Assembly: GCA_910586635.1 (NCBI GenBank) | Contig: CAJUJA010000022.1 | Location: 1-18,718 of the forward strand | Source of the DNA: an uncultured Bacilli bacterium | GTDB lineage: Bacteria > Bacillota_I > Bacilli_A > RF39 > UBA660 | Length of the DNA stretch: 18,718 nucleotides | Direction: 5' to 3' | Shown: piece by piece, positions 7,007 through 14,562 of the stretch | Layout of the letters: every line of letters starts with the position of its first letter | Numbering within the stretch: the stretch's first letter is position 1 | Program-made: the position numbers and the translations under genes | Notes under the pieces: model-generated | Database searches by the model: none | What the model was told of the DNA's origin: nothing | Seen by the model: the letters and a program-made list of their open reading frames with translations, nothing else

Positions 7007-7035
7007 ATACTACTATATAGACTTATTTTTGTAAA
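7007..7035 (-). promoter_or_regulatory. Probable promoter of the mraZ division operon
   Basis: On the minus strand TTTACA (7030-7035) and TAGTAT (7007-7012) are 17 bases apart, with the first MraZ repeat beginning about 12 bases downstream of the -10. Overlapping AT-rich alternatives (TATAGT, TATAAA) exist at poorer spacing, so the exact -10 is uncertain. Confidence 0.55.
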
Positions 7036-7047
7036 TACGGATTGAAT

Positions 7048-7085
7048 AAAAAAAATAGAAAATTTTCTACTTTTTTCTATTTTTT
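7048..7085 (-). terminator. Intrinsic terminator of the TPR gene
   Basis: On the minus strand, a 12-bp perfect stem (AAAAATAGAAAA pairing with TTTTCTATTTTT) closes a 10-base loop and is followed by further T residues, just after the TPR gene stop. An inner palindrome, TAGAAAATTTTCTA, gives an alternative fold. It separates the TPR gene from the mraZ promoter. Confidence 0.65.
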
Positions 7086-7094
7086 ACATTTTAT

Positions 7095-8834
7095 TTACAT
7101 TTTACCAATTTCTCCATATTTTTTATAAAATTTCTCAACTCGGGATGTTTTCATAAGACTTTTTTTCTCTCCACTATTTCCCTTCAATCCCTCTTCCAGA
7201 GTATCGTAATATTCCTGATCCTTAGGAAATACTGTGATAATATTATCACAGTCTGGCAGCGTAACCACCTGAAGCAAATGAATTTTATTTCCATCTCTGT
7301 CGTATCCAACATTTGGATATTTGACTTCATAGATTTCAAAGAAAAATTTCCGATTCAAATTGGCCTGACTGCCTTTTAATATATTGGGTAAATTACGAAT
7401 TAATTCTTCTACATCTACATCCTCACTAAAACAGGAAGCTCGGTTTCCTTTATTATGTGGCCTTTTAGCATGTTCTATCGTACGTTCTATATCATAATTA
7501 ACAATCTGATTATGCGTATATCTATCTTCTAACTGTCCTATAGGTCTACCTGTTTTTATTCTTAAATAAATTCTAGTGCAGTTCCATTCGTTCTTCAAAT
7601 GAGATCTTAAATTTTTAGTATTAATCGCGGAAATTATCTGATAAGATTCTTCATACTTTTTTAATCTTAAATAGGATAAAGCTTTATAAAATTGTTGGTT
7701 TTCTTTTTTTCTCAGATGGTCGCTGAAATCTGCCTTTTCAAAGTTATCAAGTGCTTCTTGATAATTTCCTCTATTAAATTCCATTTTTCCTATACTATAA
7801 AAGGATATTGGGTTAGGCCTTCCCTTTTCTTTTAATGTATCTGTATTGAGTTGCAAATATATGTCTTTTGCTATATCATAGTTTCCTAACTTTTGATAGG
7901 CATCTCCCATTACCCTTATTGTATCTGATTTAATCTCGGAAAAATCTTTTTCGTGTTTTTTAATATCATCCATATTTCTCATAATCTCTTCACAAATATT
8001 TAGACCAATTTCTGGATATCCTAACTTAGTCTTTCCCCTTGCCATCTGTATTAATATATTCCAGTACAACTTATCCTTAGGACCCCTTTTTGCTTTGATT
8101 AAATATTCCATGGATTTTTTATAATTATCTTCCATCTGTTCTATTCTTCCCATCAAGAAATAATATCTTCTCATGAATTCTTCCTTTGAATTACAAAATT
8201 TGGCTTCCTGAAGTTCCTTTCTAGCTTGTTTTGAATCTCCTATATCTATTAAAATAATTGCTTTTTCTAGACAGATATAATTCGTATCATCGTTTTCTTC
8301 AGGACATTCTCTAAACCTTCGATAGATATCATTTACTAATTCTGGATCCTCCTGCTTATCATAAAATCCATTTAAAATTAGCGAAGCTGCATCATAGTCC
8401 TGATCCTGGAATCTTAAACCCGCCAGGGCAACTCTTGAAAATATTTCTGGATATGGACTAGTCTCTATATTAATTCTGAAATATTGTTCTGCTAAATCAT
8501 AGTTTTCTCTATGTTTTGCAATAATCCCTAGTTTATATAATGAGCTATATTTATTTTTTAGATCTTTATCAATTATTTCTTTATATAGTGATTCTGCTTC
8601 ATCTAAATATTGTAGATCTAATAATATACATGCTTTTTGATAAAGTCCATAGGAATCTCCTGGATACAATTTTAGATATTTGTTAATTTCCGTTAAGGCA
8701 AGATTAAACTTACCCTTATTTTGTAATTGTCTGATGCTCATGATAATCTTTTTTTTGCCTTGTTGGTTTTTTATACTAGTGTCATTTTCTCTTTCATATC
8801 TCTTTTTATGTCTACTATAACCTTCTCGTTTCAT
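7095..8834 (-). CDS. TPR-repeat protein with unassigned C-terminal domain
   Basis: 579 residues, no signal peptide or membrane segment, so probably cytoplasmic. After a basic N-terminal tail (about 1-30), residues about 35-420 are tandem tetratricopeptide-type helical pairs (for example FNLALTEINKYLKLYPGDSYGLYQKACILL, here given in part, ENYDLAEQYFRINIETSP and GNYQEALDNFEKADF), a scaffold for protein contacts. The last ~120 residues form a separate domain with KFFFEIYEVKYPNVGYDRDG and LLQVVTLPDCDNIITVFP, ending in a basic MKTSRVEKFYKKYGEIGK. The pattern of two beta strands with a conserved VVT...IIT.FP recalls small RelE/barnase/EndoU-like (BECR) domains, but catalytic residues were not identified. 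Function unknown. It is monocistronic, with its own strong promoter and a terminator. AGAGGTGGGG before the ATG supports the start. Confidence 0.75.
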   Translation of the reverse strand: MKREGYSRHKKRYERENDTSIKNQQGKKKIIMSIRQLQNKGKFNLALTEINKYLKLYPGDSYGLYQKACILLDLQYLDEAESLYKEIIDKDLKNKYSSLYKLGIIAKHRENYDLAEQYFRINIETSPYPEIFSRVALAGLRFQDQDYDAASLILNGFYDKQEDPELVNDIYRRFRECPEENDDTNYICLEKAIILIDIGDSKQARKELQEAKFCNSKEEFMRRYYFLMGRIEQMEDNYKKSMEYLIKAKRGPKDKLYWNILIQMARGKTKLGYPEIGLNICEEIMRNMDDIKKHEKDFSEIKSDTIRVMGDAYQKLGNYDIAKDIYLQLNTDTLKEKGRPNPISFYSIGKMEFNRGNYQEALDNFEKADFSDHLRKKENQQFYKALSYLRLKKYEESYQIISAINTKNLRSHLKNEWNCTRIYLRIKTGRPIGQLEDRYTHNQIVNYDIERTIEHAKRPHNKGNRASCFSEDVDVEELIRNLPNILKGSQANLNRKFFFEIYEVKYPNVGYDRDGNKIHLLQVVTLPDCDNIITVFPKDQEYYDTLEEGLKGNSGEKKSLMKTSRVEKFYKKYGEIGKM

Positions 8835-8855
8835 ACCCCACCTCTTTTATTTGCT

Positions 8856-8884
8856 ATTATACAAAAAAAGTTGAAGATTATCAA
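8856..8884 (-). promoter_or_regulatory. Consensus sigma-A promoter for the TPR gene
   Basis: On the minus strand TTGATA (8879-8884) and TATAAT (8856-8861) are exactly 17 bases apart, close to full consensus. The -35 and spacer coincide with the hairpin and T-tract that terminate thrS, so the same bases serve both purposes. Confidence 0.82.
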
Positions 8885-8885
8885 C
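8863..8885 (-). terminator. Short intrinsic terminator after thrS
   Basis: On the minus strand GTTGA (8881-8885) pairs with TCAAC (8870-8874) around a 6-base loop and is followed by seven T residues (8863-8869). The stem is only 5 bp, so termination may be partial. It lies within the promoter of the next gene. Confidence 0.5.
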
Positions 8886-8943
8886 CGTTTTTATTTTTCA
8901 ATTATTTATTAGATGATCTTTCTACAGTCCGCCTCTAAAAGTG

Positions 8944-10698
8944 CTAGTTAGCAAATGATTTTATTTCATCTTGCAATAATGCTAAGAATTCTATTTTATC
9001 TACCGTAGTTGTATCTTTTTGGCCATGAATTCTATAACTAACTGTATGGTCTTCCTTTTCCTTATCGCCTAATACTAGTGTATATGGTATTTTCTGTGTT
9101 TGTGCCTCACGCAATCGATATCCTAATTTTTCATTTCGAATATCTAATTCTACCCTTATCTTGTTTTCCTTTAAATATTCTGTAATCTCTTTTGCATAAT
9201 CTCCTTGATGTTCACTAGATACAGGAATTACTTTTACTTGAACTGGACTTAACCATGTTGGTAGTAGTCCTTTTGTTTCTTCTAGCAAAAATGCAGTAAA
9301 GCGATCAATGGTGCCAAGTATTGCTCTATGAATCACCACAGGACGTTCCTTTTGTCCTTTTTCATTAATAAATGTTAAATCAAATCTTTCTGGAAGTAGA
9401 AAATCTAGTTGACAGGTAGATAGTGTTACATCATGCCCAATCGCAGACTTTACCTGTACATCCAATTTTGGACCATAAAAGGCTGCCTCATCCTCTGCCT
9501 CATAAAAATCTAATCCTAAATTAGTTAATACCTCTCTTAACATGGTCTCAGCTTTTTCCCACATTTCATCATCGTCAAAATACTTTTCTTTTTCCCTACC
9601 ACGAAGAGATAATCGAAAGGAGTAATCTTGAAAGCCAAAATCCTTATAAACATCTAAAATTAATTTTACAACATTTGCAAATTCTTCTCCCACTTGGTCT
9701 AGACTACAAAATATATGAGCATCATTTTGACACATGCATCTAACTCGCTCTAACCCACAAACAGCACCACTTGCTTCATATCTAAAGTCATGAGCAAGTT
9801 CTCCAATTCTAATTGGTAGTTCTCTATATGAATGTAATTCATTCTTAAATACTAACATATGATGTGGGCAATTCATTGGTCTTAACACAAATTCCTCATC
9901 ATCCATCTGCATTTTAGGAAACATATCCTCTTTATAATGGTCCCAATGTCCACTTGTTTTATATAAATCTACACTTCCTAAACTCGGGGTATATACATGT
10001 TGATAGCCTAATGAAATCTCTTTATCTTTTATATATTTTTCTAAATGATACCTGATCATCGCACCATTAGGTAACCATAAAGGCATTCCCTTACCTACTA
10101 AATCATGCGTCATAAATAGTTTTAAATCTTTTCCTAATTTTCTATGATCTCGTTGTTTTGCCTCTTCTAATTCTTCTAGATGTTTTTGTAAATCTTCCTC
10201 CGACTCAAAACAGATACCATAAATTCTTTGTAACATCTTATTTTTAGAATCACCCTTAAAATACGCTCCTGAGACTTTTAAAAGTTTAAAGTACTTTAGT
10301 TTTTTTACCGTATCAACGTGTGGCCCTCTACAAAGATCAGTAAAATCTCCTTGTGTATAACAACTAATCACCACATCTTCTTCATTCATTCGATTAATTA
10401 AATCAATTTTATAGGGATCTTCCTTAAATCTTTCTAATGCCTCTTTTTTTGTTATTTCTTCTCTTATGATTCGTTTTCCATCTTTTGATATTTTTTTCAT
10501 TTCCTTTTCTAGTTTTGGTAAATCTTCTTCCCTAATTACATCGTTTCCTAAATCTACATCATAATAAAATCCTTCTGCAATTACAGGTCCTACCCAAAAC
10601 TTTGCTTCAGGATATAAATGTTTTATAGCTTGAGCAAGTAAATGGGCACATGAATGGTTCATAATACTTAATTTTTCATTTTCTTTTATATTTATCAT
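8944..10698 (-). CDS. thrS: Threonyl-tRNA synthetase lacking the TGS domain
   Basis: 584 residues. It attaches threonine to tRNA-Thr in the cytoplasm. The start is the ATG at 10698, because AAGGAGGAAATT lies just before it; further upstream in-frame starts fall inside the T-box terminator. Usual bacterial ThrRS is ~640 residues and begins with a ~60-residue TGS domain; here the editing domain starts almost at once. Editing-site motifs are present: H15-x3-H19 (HSCAH) and C123/H127 in CRGPHV. The catalytic zinc ligands are C277 (MNCPHHM), H328 (NDAHIFC) and H457 (VVIHRAILG), with spacing like that of E. coli C334/H385/H511. Class II motif 2 reads RYEASGAVCGLERVR. The C-terminal anticodon-binding domain (about 490-584) is intact, with VKVIPVSSEH and RLREAQTQKIPYTLVLGDKE. 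Loss of the TGS domain is the only departure; it is known from some ThrRS groups. Confidence 0.96.
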   Translation of the reverse strand: MINIKENEKLSIMNHSCAHLLAQAIKHLYPEAKFWVGPVIAEGFYYDVDLGNDVIREEDLPKLEKEMKKISKDGKRIIREEITKKEALERFKEDPYKIDLINRMNEEDVVISCYTQGDFTDLCRGPHVDTVKKLKYFKLLKVSGAYFKGDSKNKMLQRIYGICFESEEDLQKHLEELEEAKQRDHRKLGKDLKLFMTHDLVGKGMPLWLPNGAMIRYHLEKYIKDKEISLGYQHVYTPSLGSVDLYKTSGHWDHYKEDMFPKMQMDDEEFVLRPMNCPHHMLVFKNELHSYRELPIRIGELAHDFRYEASGAVCGLERVRCMCQNDAHIFCSLDQVGEEFANVVKLILDVYKDFGFQDYSFRLSLRGREKEKYFDDDEMWEKAETMLREVLTNLGLDFYEAEDEAAFYGPKLDVQVKSAIGHDVTLSTCQLDFLLPERFDLTFINEKGQKERPVVIHRAILGTIDRFTAFLLEETKGLLPTWLSPVQVKVIPVSSEHQGDYAKEITEYLKENKIRVELDIRNEKLGYRLREAQTQKIPYTLVLGDKEKEDHTVSYRIHGQKDTTTVDKIEFLALLQDEIKSFAN

Positions 10699-10716
10699 AA
10701 TTTCCTCCTTCATAAT

Positions 10717-10742
10717 AAAAACTCCAATAATAATATTGGAGT
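10717..10742 (-). terminator. T-box attenuator hairpin of thrS
   Basis: On the minus strand a perfect 9-bp stem (ACTCCAATA with TATTGGAGT, loop 4) is followed by TTTT. The 5' arm includes TCCA, which pairs alternatively with TGGA in the antiterminator, so the two structures are mutually exclusive. Confidence 0.9.
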
Positions 10743-10923
10743 GCAATTCACACGGTACCATCCAGGTTTTTTCTTAATTTTAGATAACGGTTATCCCGGA
10801 ATTACTTTTCATAGTTCAACTAATAAGGTAGTAATTATTTTTTCTTTGATTCGTTTTCACCCTCCACGAACTCTCTTTACAAAGATCTAAAATAATCGTG
10901 TCCTTACTCCCTGTTTTTAATAT
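10717..10923 (-). ncRNA. T-box riboswitch, threonine-specific, controlling thrS
   Basis: The leader runs from about 10923 to the terminator. Stem I can be followed: AAGG with CCTT at the base, ATTATTTT with AAAATAAT, CTTTG with CAAAG, and a distal arm with AGAGAG and loop GGAGGGTGAAA closed by TTCGT/ACGAA. The 3' side of the specifier loop, between the AAAATAAT and CCTT arms, reads TACTA, giving an ACU threonine codon (10830-10832) followed by A; the overlapping ACC (10827-10829) is also a Thr codon. The T-box sequence TGGTACCG (10753-10760) sits as a bulge in the antiterminator, TGGA...GTG pairing with CAC...TCCA. Uncharged tRNA-Thr binding should stabilise this and allow read-through into thrS. 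TGGT predicts a tRNA ending ACCA. Confidence 0.95.
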
Positions 10924-10929
10924 AAATTG

Positions 10930-10958
10930 ATTATAACACATATTTAATTGATGTGCAA
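10930..10958 (-). promoter_or_regulatory. Promoter of the thrS T-box leader
   Basis: On the minus strand TATAAT (10930-10935), preceded by TGT (extended -10), is 17 bases from TTGCAC (10953-10958). It lies immediately after the stop codon of the TasA-like gene and gives a transcript start near 10923, matching the expected 5' end of Stem I. Confidence 0.78.
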
Positions 10959-10963
10959 ATATT

Positions 10964-11593
10964 TTAATCGGTATCTGTTTGGGTTCCTACAACTTTTATT
11001 TTTGCAATAAAAGTATGTTTTGCAATCTCACTGGTTGCCTCTTCATCGATCCATACCCTTAAAGAGTAGGTATTGGTTTCATCTGGTTTTAATACCTTAG
11101 CATCGCTATCAAAACTACTACTGTCTAAGATGATTTTCCCATTATTTCTTTCATCTTCAGTTTCTTTATTGGATTCACTTAATAATATATCCTCTCTTGA
11201 GTGATTATTCTTTGTTAAAATATATCGAATCATATTATTGGGAATAGTTTCTTCTTCATTTTCATCCTCTATATCCAAATAGATTTTATACTCACTATCA
11301 ATATTTCCATTATTTGTTAATTCAAAGGTATAAATATTATCTTCCTTGGCAAGTGCTGTCTCTTTAGTAAGTGGAATTGCTTCTGCTCCAGAAATATTAA
11401 TAAACTCGTCTTCATTTTCAATTACTAAAGATAGAGTCCCCGCTACTATAGTGTTTGTTTTATTTCCTTCTATACGCAAGGTTAGCCAGGCATAAGTGGT
11501 TCCTATAGCCAAAACAATAAAAAGAAGTATTACTATTATAATTTTTCTTTTATTCCCCTTTGTATTTTTCTCATTTTCTTTGATTTCATTCAT
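10964..11593 (-). CDS. TasA/SipW-signal-type secreted protein
   Basis: 209 residues from the ATG at 11593; AAAGGGTG precedes it, and the in-frame GTG three codons upstream is part of that site. A polar, basic N-terminus (to about 17), a hydrophobic segment (about 18-35) and GTTYAWLTL match the SipW-type signal seen in TasA, camelysin and related matrix proteins, which are cleaved by the ER-type signal peptidase SipW. The rest is an acidic beta-sandwich-like domain with TIVAGTLSLVIENE, YTFELTNNGNIDSEYKIYL and a late YSLRVWIDEEA strand, the layout of TasA-like fibre subunits. The likely role is an exported surface or matrix protein. No sipW or second tasA-like gene is adjacent, which is unusual. 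A divergent orphan with another surface function is possible. Confidence 0.7.
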   Translation of the reverse strand: MNEIKENEKNTKGNKRKIIIVILLFIVLAIGTTYAWLTLRIEGNKTNTIVAGTLSLVIENEDEFINISGAEAIPLTKETALAKEDNIYTFELTNNGNIDSEYKIYLDIEDENEEETIPNNMIRYILTKNNHSREDILLSESNKETEDERNNGKIILDSSSFDSDAKVLKPDETNTYSLRVWIDEEATSEIAKHTFIAKIKVVGTQTDTD

Positions 11594-11624
11594 TATAATC
11601 ACCCTTTATAATTAAGATTACACC

Positions 11625-11661
11625 AAAAATAGGGAATATACAATTCTTTCTTCCTATTTTT
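11625..11661 (-). terminator. Probable terminator after the RNB ribonuclease gene
   Basis: On the minus strand AAAAATAGG, which contains the TAG stop of the ribonuclease gene, pairs over 9 bp with CCTATTTTT, leaving a loop of about 19 bases. The T run is part of the 3' arm. The long loop lowers confidence. Confidence 0.45.
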
Positions 11662-13594
11662 TATTGATTTGACATTTTCTTGTCTTTTTTAGTTGATGAT
11701 TATAATCATTTAAAAATAGTTCGATTTCTTTATTCTGATTATTTATAATATCTTTTGATTTTAAAATTGTAGTTTCTAAATGCTCTATTTCTTTATCCGT
11801 AGGATTATGGAAATAACAAACATCTAAGGCATGTTCTACAAGAATATCGGCACTCCTTCTTAATGAAGATGTACAATGACAATAATGTTTTAAATTTAGT
11901 CCTTGATGTGGTCCTTTTATATCATAAGTAGCAGATGGATAAAAATCTAAAATAGCATGATATGCCTTATTAAACTTTTGATTTACATTACTTCCCGATA
12001 AATTTTGTATTTCTTGCTGTACTTTTAAAAGGTCTTCTTCATTCACCTCATGCACTCGGTATAAGGTAGGATACCCCTCTTTGGAATGAGCAAAAAAATC
12101 AGCCACATTGCTTCCTGTTAATACCATAAGTGTGCTAATAATCGTTTCTGCTCTAGAATTACCTAAAATAACTTGTTTTGGATCATCTTCTTTAAATTTT
12201 TTGTTTAAATAAATTTCCTTTGCCCGAAAATGGTCTTCTAAGATATAAGTCAAATCGTTTAATAAGGTAACCATTTCTTGTAACTGAAAATCATCGCATC
12301 CATACTCTATAATATGATTAATTTCATCATAACTACATTGTTTATGATTATTAATAATCGTTTTCATATATTTTTGATTTATTATATAACCACTATTATC
12401 TATTTCAAAAAAGTATGACTGTGCAAGACGCGGAACACGCTCTTTTAATGAGGCTAAATCGACAGAAAAGGATTCCTGAAAAATAGGAATAAAATCTTTT
12501 TTTAAATCATTCATATCATTCGTTGGTTTATTTGGTAAATATATGGTACTCCCTCTTTTGATAGCTTCGTGAATATTTAATGATTCAAATGGAAGATATC
12601 CTAAAGGAGTAGCAATATGAACCCCTAATAAAATATTTCCATTTGATAGTTTTCTTACACTTAAAGCATCATCTATTTCGACAGTGTTAGAACCATCAAT
12701 TGTAATAATATAGTCATCTAGTATTACTCTATCTGGATAATTATTCTTACTAATCCTCGTTTGATACATATTTAATTCATCTACTAAGATTTCATCGAAA
12801 TCCTTATTAATAAGGTAAGTAGATAAGGAAGTTTCCTTATCTACTTCTATCCCCTGGTTTAGCAACAGTTTTTCCAATTGTAATAAGGAGTCACTTTTAT
12901 TTCTTTTTAAAGAACTTTTTAGTTCTTTTAGACATTTCTTCCTTTGTTCGCAAGAAAGATCAAACTGTTTATTTTTATAGATTAATTCTAAAACTTTATA
13001 GTAATACGAAATATCTATAGAATCAGACCTATCATATTCAATCATTTCCATCTCTTTCTTGCATAGATTATAAAAAATAGTATTTCCCTCTTTATCTATA
13101 CAGTTAACCAATTTTGGAAACTGATAAAATAATTTTTCAATGTAAGAAATATTTTTAATTTCTGTAGTTAAAAATTCCAACAGTTGATATGGGTTATCTC
13201 GTTGTTTCTGATAATCTTTAATGGCCTCTGTAATCAAGTTTTCTAGTTTTTCAAATTGTTTTTCCTCCCCTTGGGTTATAGGAGATTGTTCAATCTTTTG
13301 CTTTTGAACTGTTTTTAATTTATCAAGTACTTTATTTAGACGCTTTTCTATTTTTTTATCATATAAACTTTTTTCGATTAGGGATTTCAGCCAGATCATA
13401 CTCTGGTATATATAATCTAAATGAGGCCATGTTTCAAATCGGTCTAGTGAAAAATGTACAAAGGAAAAAAGAACCTCTTCTATTGGTAAGTTACTTTTCT
13501 CTTCTTTAACAATGACTTTGATATCATCAATTTTAATATTAGAACCTTTCTGTTCAAAACATTGATTGATTTTTCTATCTAAACCTAACTTCAT
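11654..13594 (-). CDS. RNB-family exoribonuclease (RNase II/R type) with atypical ends
   Basis: 646 residues. RNB enzymes degrade RNA 3' to 5' with metal-bound acidic residues. The catalytic signature is TIDGSNTVEIDDAL: D300, E306, D308 and D309 correspond to E. coli RNase II D201, D207, D209 and D210, so one Asp is replaced by Glu while the critical D209 equivalent is kept. The basic catalytic motif near the end, HCTSSLRRSADILVEH, has R579-R580. The first ~290 residues are helical and charged, with no recognisable cold-shock domains, and only ~45 residues follow the RNB core, so the C-terminal S1 domain normally used for RNA binding is missing. It follows the dnaI-like gene by 2 bases, with AGGAGAAG inside the end of that gene as its ribosome site, so the two are co-expressed. 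It is not a standard rnr; the substrate is unknown. Confidence 0.85.
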   Translation of the reverse strand: MKLGLDRKINQCFEQKGSNIKIDDIKVIVKEEKSNLPIEEVLFSFVHFSLDRFETWPHLDYIYQSMIWLKSLIEKSLYDKKIEKRLNKVLDKLKTVQKQKIEQSPITQGEEKQFEKLENLITEAIKDYQKQRDNPYQLLEFLTTEIKNISYIEKLFYQFPKLVNCIDKEGNTIFYNLCKKEMEMIEYDRSDSIDISYYYKVLELIYKNKQFDLSCEQRKKCLKELKSSLKRNKSDSLLQLEKLLLNQGIEVDKETSLSTYLINKDFDEILVDELNMYQTRISKNNYPDRVILDDYIITIDGSNTVEIDDALSVRKLSNGNILLGVHIATPLGYLPFESLNIHEAIKRGSTIYLPNKPTNDMNDLKKDFIPIFQESFSVDLASLKERVPRLAQSYFFEIDNSGYIINQKYMKTIINNHKQCSYDEINHIIEYGCDDFQLQEMVTLLNDLTYILEDHFRAKEIYLNKKFKEDDPKQVILGNSRAETIISTLMVLTGSNVADFFAHSKEGYPTLYRVHEVNEEDLLKVQQEIQNLSGSNVNQKFNKAYHAILDFYPSATYDIKGPHQGLNLKHYCHCTSSLRRSADILVEHALDVCYFHNPTDKEIEHLETTILKSKDIINNQNKEIELFLNDYNHQLKKTRKCQINKK

Positions 13595-13596
13595 AA

Positions 13597-14502
13597 TTAA
13601 CTTCTCCTATTTTTACTTACTAATTCTATGGATACCGTTAATTGCTTAATACGCTCAATAATTCGCTTTGCTTTTACCTTATCTACCCCTGTAGTGGTAA
13701 TAGACAAATGATTTTCCAATTCTTCTAGTGTTAAATTAGATGTAAAGAAAGTAGGTAAGTTTTCTTCCATTCTATACTGCAATATTGGCCCTAATATTTC
13801 ATCTCTACTAAAACTGCTTACATTTTCTGCACCTATATCGTCTAAAAGTAATAATGGCACCTTTTTAATATAATTAAATTTTTCTTCATAATCCGTTTTA
13901 AAGGAAGCCTTTAAGTCTCTTAAAAACTCTGGATAATATAAACAGGCACATTTTACCTTTTTTTTAGCCATATCATTAAATAAAGCAGCTACTAAATAGG
14001 TTTTTCCAGCACCAAACGAACCATTTAAATAAAGACCTTTAAGGTTTTCTTTTTTTCCGTAATTTTTAACGAAATCTTTTATGTATTTCATAACAGGAAC
14101 TCTAGCTGTGTCATCCTTATATACCTCTTTAAAAGAGGCTTTCCTTATTTCCTTAGGAATATCATAATACTTAATATGTTTTAAATACTCGTTTTCTAAG
14201 TCCATCTTTTCTTTTTTTGCACAACTTACATAAGAAAAATCAATTCCCTTTTCACTTTTTTCTGGTTTTAAGCAATAACCATTTATTTTATTTTTACAAA
14301 AGGATAATCCTCTACAATGTTCACAATTATGGTGTTCTAAAAAACATTCCTCTAATATTGAGGTATACTTCATTAAAACTTCTTCTTTTATTGGTAGGTC
14401 AGATACATATTGATAAAATTCTTTATTACTACATGCTTCCATATAAGAATGTTTCAGGCTAGTGATATTTGACTTTTCTACATATTCTTTGATATCCAAC
14501 AT
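13597..14502 (-). CDS. dnaI: Primosomal helicase loader DnaI-like AAA+ ATPase
   Basis: 301 residues, close to Bacillus DnaI (~311). DnaI loads the replicative helicase onto DNA at origins and restarted forks. The N-terminal domain carries a Cys cluster C60, C63, C69 and C77 (NCEHCRGLSFCKNKINGYC), matching the zinc-binding helicase-interaction domain. The C-terminal AAA+ part has Walker A GSFGAGKT (K167), Walker B LLLLDD (217-222), a sensor-type TSN near FFTSNLTLEEL, and a final RIIERIKQLT segment with candidate arginine finger. In Bacillus, dnaI lies downstream of dnaB; here the upstream gene is comEC and the partner is an RNB nuclease. It has a promoter of its own. The Shine-Dalgarno is weak (GGTGGTGG). 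Confidence 0.9.
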   Translation of the reverse strand: MLDIKEYVEKSNITSLKHSYMEACSNKEFYQYVSDLPIKEEVLMKYTSILEECFLEHHNCEHCRGLSFCKNKINGYCLKPEKSEKGIDFSYVSCAKKEKMDLENEYLKHIKYYDIPKEIRKASFKEVYKDDTARVPVMKYIKDFVKNYGKKENLKGLYLNGSFGAGKTYLVAALFNDMAKKKVKCACLYYPEFLRDLKASFKTDYEEKFNYIKKVPLLLLDDIGAENVSSFSRDEILGPILQYRMEENLPTFFTSNLTLEELENHLSITTTGVDKVKAKRIIERIKQLTVSIELVSKNRRS

Positions 14503-14526
14503 CTTACCACCACCATCTCTAAATTT

Positions 14527-14555
14527 ATTGTAATAAAATTATTAGAAAAAGGCAA
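14527..14555 (-). promoter_or_regulatory. Probable promoter of the dnaI-RNB operon
   Basis: On the minus strand TTGCCT (14550-14555) and TACAAT (14527-14532) are 17 bases apart, in the 60-base gap after comEC. No clear terminator for comEC is visible in this gap, so some read-through from the competence genes is possible. Confidence 0.6.
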
Positions 14556-14562
14556 TATTTAT

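Noticed and set aside
8905..8943. Imperfect hairpin between thrS and its short terminator
   Set aside because: The pairing is CTTT-AAAG with a bulge and mismatches and no T-tract follows, so it is not convincing.
10699..10761. N-terminal extension of thrS by 21 codons
   Set aside because: These codons fall in the T-box antiterminator and terminator; AAGGAGG directs translation to the ATG at 10698.
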